The notes under the pieces are model-generated. The model worked only from the letters and a program-made list of their open reading frames with translations, searched no databases and was not told the DNA's origin. This document shows, one piece after another, positions 63,304-64,000 of a DNA stretch of 64,000 nucleotides. The stretch comes from an uncultured Myxococcales bacterium (GTDB lineage Bacteria; Myxococcota_A; UBA9042). The translations under genes and the position numbers were made by a program. Location of the stretch: the NCBI GenBank assembly GCA_903919145.1, contig CAIXGW010000357.1:52402-116401 (forward strand), given 5' to 3'. Each line of letters starts with the position of its first letter. Within the stretch, counting starts at the first letter, position 1.

Positions 63304-63786
63304 ATGCTCAAGGTCAACCGCAAATCCGAGTACGCCCTGATGACGGTGCAACACCTGGCCCGGCTGCCGGCGGGCACGGTGCTGGCGGCGCAGCAGCTGG
63401 CCGAAGAGTTGGGCGTTCCAGAGGACCTGCTGGCCAAAGTGCTGCAGGGCCTCAAGCGCGCAGAAGTCCTGCAGGCCTCCAAGGGGGCTGGCGGCGGCTA
63501 CCGGCTGGTCCGAACCCTGGCCGAGCTGCGCTTTATTGATGTGATTGGGCCCTTTGAAGACCACATGGCGATGGTCAGCTGCTGCGAGACGCCGGCCCGG
63601 GCCGCGGGCAGCGCCATGTGCGAGCGAGCCGAGTCGTGTGGCGTCCGCCAGCCGATCTCAGCGCTCAACCAGCTGCTGCACAGCCAAATGGCCCAGCTGA
63701 CCATGGACCAGTTCCTCAAGGGCGGCGGCGGTGCCGGGCTGCGCAGCGCAGCCGAGCTGGCTGCCGAAGCCAGCTTGGTCGGCTAA
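63304..63786 (+). CDS. Rrf2-family transcription regulator with Cys cluster
   Basis: A 160-residue regulator. The N-terminal winged helix (KSEYALMTVQHLA, then LAEELGVPEDLLAKVLQGLKRAEVLQASKGAGGGYRL) is standard for Rrf2/IscR. The sensing region has C-C-x11-C-x5-C; three of the four Cys could hold an Fe-S cluster, as in IscR or NsrR, though the spacing differs from E. coli IscR (C-x5-C-x5-C). It may sense Fe-S status, NO or redox and control the nearby redox genes. It is divergent from the small Cys protein, with an inverted repeat between. Confidence 0.87.
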   Translation: MLKVNRKSEYALMTVQHLARLPAGTVLAAQQLAEELGVPEDLLAKVLQGLKRAEVLQASKGAGGGYRLVRTLAELRFIDVIGPFEDHMAMVSCCETPARAAGSAMCERAESCGVRQPISALNQLLHSQMAQLTMDQFLKGGGGAGLRSAAELAAEASLVG

Positions 63787-63794
63787 TTCCGCAA

Positions 63795-63920
63795 GAGCGC
63801 CAATCGATACGGCATGCCCTGGCCTGTTGCCCGCAGGCCTTTGGGGCTGCGGCTGGAACTTTTTTGCTACCCCAAACCCTGGCCGCTGCAGAACGGACTT
63901 CGGGTCCAGGGTACAAGCCG
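63795..63920 (-). repeat. Dispersed structured element, copy D (weak), with possible terminator
   Basis: On the minus strand GGTTTGGGGTA (63878-63868) is identical to copy A, followed by AAAAAAG, TTCCAGC and CCAAAGGCC, then ATCGATTGGCG. The stem GGCCTG-N7-CAGGCC (63821-63839) is perfect but sits differently from the stems of the other copies, so this copy is degenerate. Read on the plus strand, 34 bases after the Rrf2 stop, the same hairpin followed by TTT could also end that transcript. Confidence 0.4.
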
Positions 63921-64000
63921 TCCGCGGCAGAATTACGGCGCCCCCGCCCCCAGACAGCTTGCAACCCAAGCGCCAAGCTGGCATGATTACCGCCCTTCGC

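Overview
The window is dense, GC-rich bacterial DNA with about 47 protein genes and no rRNA, tRNA or CRISPR array that I could find. Several traits point to Myxococcota or a nearby former-deltaproteobacterial lineage. There are many secreted lipoproteins with an Asp/Ala/Ser-rich linker after the lipobox. There are large Cys-rich proteins with Dictyostelium-type repeats, a MopE-like Asp/Cys repeat protein and a TIG/IPT-repeat lipoprotein. There is a transmembrane Ser/Thr kinase, and there are two DNA sites that fit the SOS-box consensus described for Myxococcus xanthus LexA. The lineage is an inference; no marker gene was compared.

Layout. 1-8.9 kb: end of a Cys-repeat surface protein coupled to a ferredoxin-NADP reductase, a dCMP deaminase-like protein, then a proteostasis block (htpG, a DksA/TraR-type zinc finger, clpS-clpA). 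8.3-11.9 kb: a second Cys-repeat lipoprotein, frameshifted near its start, coupled to a CoaC-like flavoprotein. 12-20 kb: a small basic protein, then a minus-strand operon for branched-chain acyl-CoA breakdown (acyl-CoA dehydrogenase, biotin-dependent carboxylase beta and alpha subunits, BKACE family enzyme, lipoprotein). 20-24 kb: START-like protein, class V aminotransferase, esterase, RidA and small unknowns. 24-27 kb: groES-groEL and a universal stress protein. 27-38 kb: secreted metacaspase, MopE-like lipoprotein, zinc-ribbon membrane protein, rhodanese, ApaG and a Ser/Thr kinase with a long AKPVV repeat tail. 38-45.6 kb: Ppx/GppA phosphatase, DUF486 protein, malic enzyme-PTA fusion, ElaA-type acetyltransferase, threonyl-tRNA synthetase without a TGS domain and a FUSC-like membrane protein whose 3' end lies in a 156-bp x 3 tandem repeat. 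46-57 kb: KPEP-repeat lipoprotein, thioesterase, TIG lipoprotein, YgfZ, a P-loop kinase, a small membrane protein under two LexA-type boxes and an SLC13 transporter. 57-64 kb: penicillin-acylase-type lipoprotein, then a periplasmic/outer-membrane redox set (Rieske lipoprotein, haem-motif beta-barrel, YceI, small membrane protein), a small Cys protein and an Rrf2 regulator.

Two signals stand out beyond the genes. First, an intergenic element of about 100-140 bp occurs at least four and probably five times (near 4.9, 12.3, 42.6, 48.4 and 63.9 kb). It has conserved blocks and paired arms that change together, so it looks like a structured RNA or a mobile repeat. Second, an 87-residue glycine-rich membrane protein (54642-54905) is preceded by a promoter overlapped by one of two tandem LexA-like boxes, which makes it a candidate SOS-induced small membrane effector.
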